Origin: Diogma glabrata | Lineage: Eukaryota; Arthropoda; Insecta; Diptera; Cylindrotomidae | Length of the DNA: 64,000 nt | Reading direction: 5' to 3' | Assembly: GCA_963693315.1 (NCBI GenBank) | Contig: OY856186.1 | Location: forward strand, 85,236,759-85,300,758 | In this document: positions 60,942 through 64,000 of the stretch, piece by piece | Position numbering within the stretch: position 1 is the first letter of the stretch | Layout of the letters: each line of letters starts with the position of its first letter | The notes under the pieces: generated by a model | What the model was told of the DNA's origin: nothing | The model's input: the letters and a program-made list of their open reading frames with translations, nothing else | Databases searched by the model: none | Translations under genes and position numbers: made by a program

Positions 60942-63533
60942 TTATTGTCCTTGAACAGATAGAATAGCAGAATATATGGTGGATAGATTATCCGTGTCAC
61001 TACGTAGATTAACGGCATTATTTTGGGTTAATATGTGGCAAGCTTCTAATATTAATCGTTTCTTAAAATTGGACTGTTTACCTAGTATTTTGTAGTTGCT
61101 AAAGTCAAATTTGTGTTGTTTTTCTCTTGCATGAGATGCAAGTGCAGATTTGAATGGAGAGTTGGGTGATGTCATATTGTTTATTGGTAGTGTGGAAAGA
61201 GACGAGGAAGGAGTTGATGGTTTCGGTCTGGAATCTCTTTCGTGATCTTTGATACGGTCACTCAAATGCCTTCCTGTTTGACCGACATAGTTACCAACAC
61301 AATCCAAACACGGAATGTTATATATGACGTTAGATTGTTGTAATGGAGGGATTTTATCTTTTATATGACTGAAGACAGAATCTAACTTTATATGATTTTT
61401 GAAAGTAATGTGTGTGTTGATGTTATTGTTTTTAAACATTTTATTAAGGTTTTCCGAAAGACCTTGAATGTACAGCATACTGCAAAATTGTTTGTTGTTA
61501 TTATCTTCGGGTGGAGGGGTAATAACAATTCTTATTAGTTCACCATTGAGAAACCGAAGCTTATTACCGATCATCATATCAATCAAGCTGGTAGGATAAT
61601 TATTTTTGGTTAAAATCTTTTTGATTATTTCGATGTTTTGATTCCAGAAAGATTGGTCACTTAATGTAAATACTCTATGAAGTAATCCTGAGATGGTAGC
61701 TTTTTTGTATTTAAATGCATGATATGAGTGATAATTTAATAGTCGATCTGTGGAAGTAGGTTTCTGATACCAATTTGTTATTATATTATCATTATCTGAA
61801 TTTTTAATTAGTAAAACATCCAGGAATGGTAATTGATTGTTTTTCTCTATTTCAAAAGTAAATTGTAATTTATGATGATATGAATTTAAACTATTTAATA
61901 CAGTATTAATATGGTGTTCTAGAAGCATACTTATACAGTCATCAACATATTTTTTGAAAAACGGAATGGGGATATCGATTTTATGTATTGTTTCTTTTAT
62001 TAAATCATCCATTACAATATTGGCCAATATAGGAGATAAAGGATTTCCCATAGCACAACCGAATTTTTGTCTATAAAAAATATTTTGGTATTTAAAATAA
62101 TTACATTTAATTACACAGAAGTTTATAATATTAAGAAATGTATCCTTGGGTATATTAGTGAATGTTTCTATCAAGGGCCAATTTTTATTTATAATTTGAA
62201 TCACCAGATCTATGGGGATGTTTGTGAATAGGCTTATGACGTCGAACGAGATAAATTTATGATTGACAGGAACTTTGACGGTTGAAATAAATTTTTTAAA
62301 ATCATACGAATTTTGAATATTTATGTTATCTTTATCAATTATATTAGATAATATGTTTCCTATGTATTTGGATAGATTGTATGAAGGTGAGTTTATTGAT
62401 GATACTATAGGTCGGAGTGGAAATCCTTCTTTGTGACATTTTGGGTTACCATATATTCTTGGACAATTAGCGTTGTTAGTGTATAATTGTTTTTTGGTTT
62501 TTAAATCAATATATCCAGTACCTTTATTGTATAGAAGATTGACTAATTTATTATTTTCATTTTGGAGTGTGTTTGTAGGATCAGATCTTATGATAGTGTA
62601 AGTTTCATTATCGTTCAGTAAATTTTTTATTTTTTGATCATAATCACTTCTAGACATTGCAACTGTAATGTTGCCTTTGTCAGAAGAGGTAATAATGATG
62701 TCTTGGTTGTTTTTCAAATATTCTCTAGTCAATTTATATAGATGAAGGATATGTCGTTTAGTTTTATCAAATTCATTCATATTTTTAATTTTTAGAAAAT
62801 TTGAGAAAATGTTGATGGCATTATTACGTAAAATGTTTTGTGTATTTGTGTCTTGTACTGTTAGTATGATATATTCTACATCTGATACTATTTCTTTTAT
62901 TGGAATTAATTTTGGTGGGACTGGAATTGAAAACTTTGGACCAAGGCTAGTCAAAGCTTGGACTTCGTAAGGGATAACTTTGTTTGTGAGATTTTTGAAA
63001 TAATTTTCGTTGAAATTTAAGTTAATTGACATTGCTTGTTGTCTGGATAAGTGATCAAATTTATTTTTGTGTTTAAGATTGTAATATTGATATTTGGAAA
63101 GAAAAAATATATTTTGAAATCTATAAAATTCATTGATAATCTGACAATCAAACGGGTTATTATTGTGTATATCATTTCTTAATTTTCTAATAGACTTTTC
63201 AATGATTGTTATATTGTTGATAATGAAATTAATTTCTAAATTTAATAAACTCTTTCTTGTTCGTGCTAACTGATATTTTACCTGGTTTTTTAATTTATAT
63301 GTATTGCCAATAATATTGTTAAAGATGGAGGTTCCATTAATAATATTTTGTGGAAAAATGTTGTGACTACGGCACCTTAGTAAAAATACTAGCTGAGATC
63401 TGTTGTTTGCTAGTTTGAGAATAGTATTGGAATAACTTTTGCAGCATTTTACAAGATTGCTGTTGTTTGTTTGGTGCAGCCGTTGATAAAATGTGATTTG
63501 TTGATTCATGTTTCTTTGATGAATACTAGACAA
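60942..63533 (-). CDS. Penelope-like reverse transcriptase with GIY-YIG endonuclease
   Basis: An uninterrupted 863-codon frame. It copies element RNA at a nicked chromosomal site. Order of parts: a Lys/Asn-rich N-terminal region (1-270); SSDKGNITV (283-291); CPRIYGNPKCHKEG and LRPIVSS (357-379); palm motif A with FDVISLFTNIP (430-440, Asp431); GCAMGNPLSPILAN (492-505); catalytic YVDDC (529-533); LPFLDVLL (568-575). The linker follows, then the GIY-YIG nuclease: VIYNIPCLDCVGNYVGQTGR (736-755, Cys742/Cys745 pair, Arg755) and Glu830 in KRLILEACHI, ending with NLRSD. The zinc-linked nuclease at the C-terminus places it with the Penelope/Poseidon type. The ATG at 63533 is the first in frame and lies 100 bp inside the upstream repeat. 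All catalytic residues that I can judge are present, so the protein may be active. Codon use is very A/T-rich, like its surroundings. Confidence 0.95.
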   Translation of the reverse strand: MSSIHQRNMNQQITFYQRLHQTNNSNLVKCCKSYSNTILKLANNRSQLVFLLRCRSHNIFPQNIINGTSIFNNIIGNTYKLKNQVKYQLARTRKSLLNLEINFIINNITIIEKSIRKLRNDIHNNNPFDCQIINEFYRFQNIFFLSKYQYYNLKHKNKFDHLSRQQAMSINLNFNENYFKNLTNKVIPYEVQALTSLGPKFSIPVPPKLIPIKEIVSDVEYIILTVQDTNTQNILRNNAINIFSNFLKIKNMNEFDKTKRHILHLYKLTREYLKNNQDIIITSSDKGNITVAMSRSDYDQKIKNLLNDNETYTIIRSDPTNTLQNENNKLVNLLYNKGTGYIDLKTKKQLYTNNANCPRIYGNPKCHKEGFPLRPIVSSINSPSYNLSKYIGNILSNIIDKDNINIQNSYDFKKFISTVKVPVNHKFISFDVISLFTNIPIDLVIQIINKNWPLIETFTNIPKDTFLNIINFCVIKCNYFKYQNIFYRQKFGCAMGNPLSPILANIVMDDLIKETIHKIDIPIPFFKKYVDDCISMLLEHHINTVLNSLNSYHHKLQFTFEIEKNNQLPFLDVLLIKNSDNDNIITNWYQKPTSTDRLLNYHSYHAFKYKKATISGLLHRVFTLSDQSFWNQNIEIIKKILTKNNYPTSLIDMMIGNKLRFLNGELIRIVITPPPEDNNNKQFCSMLYIQGLSENLNKMFKNNNINTHITFKNHIKLDSVFSHIKDKIPPLQQSNVIYNIPCLDCVGNYVGQTGRHLSDRIKDHERDSRPKPSTPSSSLSTLPINNMTSPNSPFKSALASHAREKQHKFDFSNYKILGKQSNFKKRLILEACHILTQNNAVNLRSDTDNLSTIYSAILSVQGQ

Positions 63534-63633
63534 ATCAGCAAATATTGGTTAAACAGTCGTCGATGACGTTGACGTTGATGACCCTTATAATAATGAGTAG
63601 TTTGGTTTGATTTTTTCACCGTAATTTAAACTT
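63534..63633 (-). promoter_or_regulatory. 5' leader between upstream pseudo-LTR and start codon
   Basis: 100 bases that separate the upstream repeat from the ATG, including alternating GACGTTGACG-type bases near 63560-63580. No clear TATA box is visible. Transcription probably starts in or near the upstream repeat, as inferred for other Penelope-like elements. Confidence 0.45.
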
Positions 63634-63815
63634 TAGTTTGGTTAAAATTGTTTGGGTTCTTCGGTGCTAATGGTTAGTTTTTTGTTGTTTAATAAAACAT
63701 AATGTATTTTATTAAATTTGCGAGATGTTATTTATTGATTTTAATTATTTTGTCCTAATTAATTTCGTTTGCTATATTTGCAAACTTCTTCAGAGGAATT
63801 ACTGTTTAATTACAA

Positions 63816-63825
<10 letters not shown>
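63634..63825 (-). repeat. upstream direct repeat (pseudo-LTR) of the Penelope element
   Basis: Identical by eye to 59861-60052. The match ends in AAAAAATTTTTT; the other copy then continues with ATCC, whereas here the T run goes on to 63870. It carries the second hammerhead at 63753-63797. Confidence 0.9.
63753..63797 (-). ncRNA. hammerhead ribozyme in upstream pseudo-LTR
   Basis: Same 45 bases and fold as 59980-60024. With one ribozyme in each repeat, a transcript crossing both could be cut into a unit running from hammerhead to hammerhead, about 3.77 kb. Confidence 0.8.

Positions 63826-63870
<45 letters not shown>
63820..63870. repeat. run of 51 T
   Basis: A homopolymer joining the upstream pseudo-LTR to the inverted Penelope fragment. 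The sister repeat has only six T at this place. It may reflect an A-rich junction formed on insertion, slippage, or an assembly join. Confidence 0.95.
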
Positions 63871-63875
<5 letters not shown>

Positions 63876-64000
63876 CACACTCCAAAATGAAAATAATAAA
63901 TTAGTCAATCTTCTATACAATAAAGGTACTGGATATATTGATTTAAAAACCAAAAAACAATTATACACTAACAACGCTAATTGTCCAAGAATATATGGTA
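63871..64000 (+). mobile_element. inverted partial Penelope copy, runs off the window
   Basis: Encodes on the plus strand the residues corresponding to about 320-362 of the intact protein (from TNTLQNENN to CPRIYG). All 130 bases equal the inverse of 62447-62576, with no difference seen. It starts abruptly inside the ORF, as for a 5'-truncated copy in head-to-head orientation. The downstream part is beyond the window. Confidence 0.9.

Noticed and set aside
60942..63533. Telomerase or retrovirus-like polymerase
   Set aside because: The C-terminal GIY-YIG nuclease, CX2C linker and motif order identify a Penelope-like element; no RNase H, integrase or envelope is present.

Overview
The window looks like nuclear DNA from an AT-rich arthropod genome, most probably an insect. 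The support is the base composition (runs of A/T, short GC-richer islands), the mix of transposable elements (a Penelope-like element with hammerhead ribozymes, Ty3/gypsy, RTE-like and RNase H-bearing LINE remnants, long-TIR DNA transposons, MITEs, a tRNA-like SINE) and the lack of any compact gene set. The order and species cannot be fixed from this sequence. No complete host gene is visible. The window reads as intergenic or intronic DNA built by repeated insertions.

Layout. 0.3-0.5 kb: tRNA-headed SINE, with a second 5'-truncated copy at 46.28 kb flanked by 12-bp target duplications. 2.83-6.73 kb: a 3.9-kb DNA transposon with inverted repeats of about 600 bp, carrying a two-exon transposase gene broken by three stops and a frameshift. 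6.85-7.39 kb: gypsy integrase remnant. 7.76-9.00 kb: segment bounded by 38-bp inverted repeats. 9.54-10.6 kb: 5'-truncated Penelope-like remnant ending in a hammerhead-like motif. 11.5-12.2 kb: second gypsy integrase remnant, minus strand. 13.0-13.95 kb: TA-flanked non-autonomous TIR element. 17.4-20.0 kb: LINE C-terminal remnant, foldback palindrome cluster and RTE-like reverse transcriptase remnant. 26.1-28.0 kb: tandem array of about 287-bp units. 31.2-32.1 kb: local duplication and a small MITE. 32.8-35.1 kb: degenerate LINE with RNase H. 39.1-43.05 kb: array of 0.7-1 kb degenerate repeats, interrupted by a 1.24-kb foldback element whose empty site survives in the neighbouring unit. 44.1-45.1 kb: two copies of a repeat starting with a covarying hairpin. 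50.2-50.8 kb: LINE 3' end. 53.85-55.4 kb: MITE, tandem duplications and inverted MADF-like fragments.

59.86-64.0 kb holds the only intact long gene: a minus-strand Penelope-like element with an 863-codon reverse transcriptase/GIY-YIG protein between two identical direct repeats of 192 bp, each with a hammerhead ribozyme fold. Beside its 5' repeat, after 51 consecutive T, an inverted 130-bp stretch of the same ORF begins, identical to the first copy, and runs off the window.

The parts do not form a pathway. The element proteins act on their own elements: the Penelope protein by target-primed reverse transcription with its own endonuclease, the hammerheads by self-cleaving the element RNA, and the broken transposase formerly on the 600-bp inverted repeats. 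Possible host traces are a 15-codon terminal exon (46.07 kb, plus), an 18-nt microexon (0.77 kb, plus), two zero-length acceptor/donor pairs on the minus strand (16.19 and 29.02 kb) and a pre-miRNA-like hairpin (24.43 kb). All are unproven.
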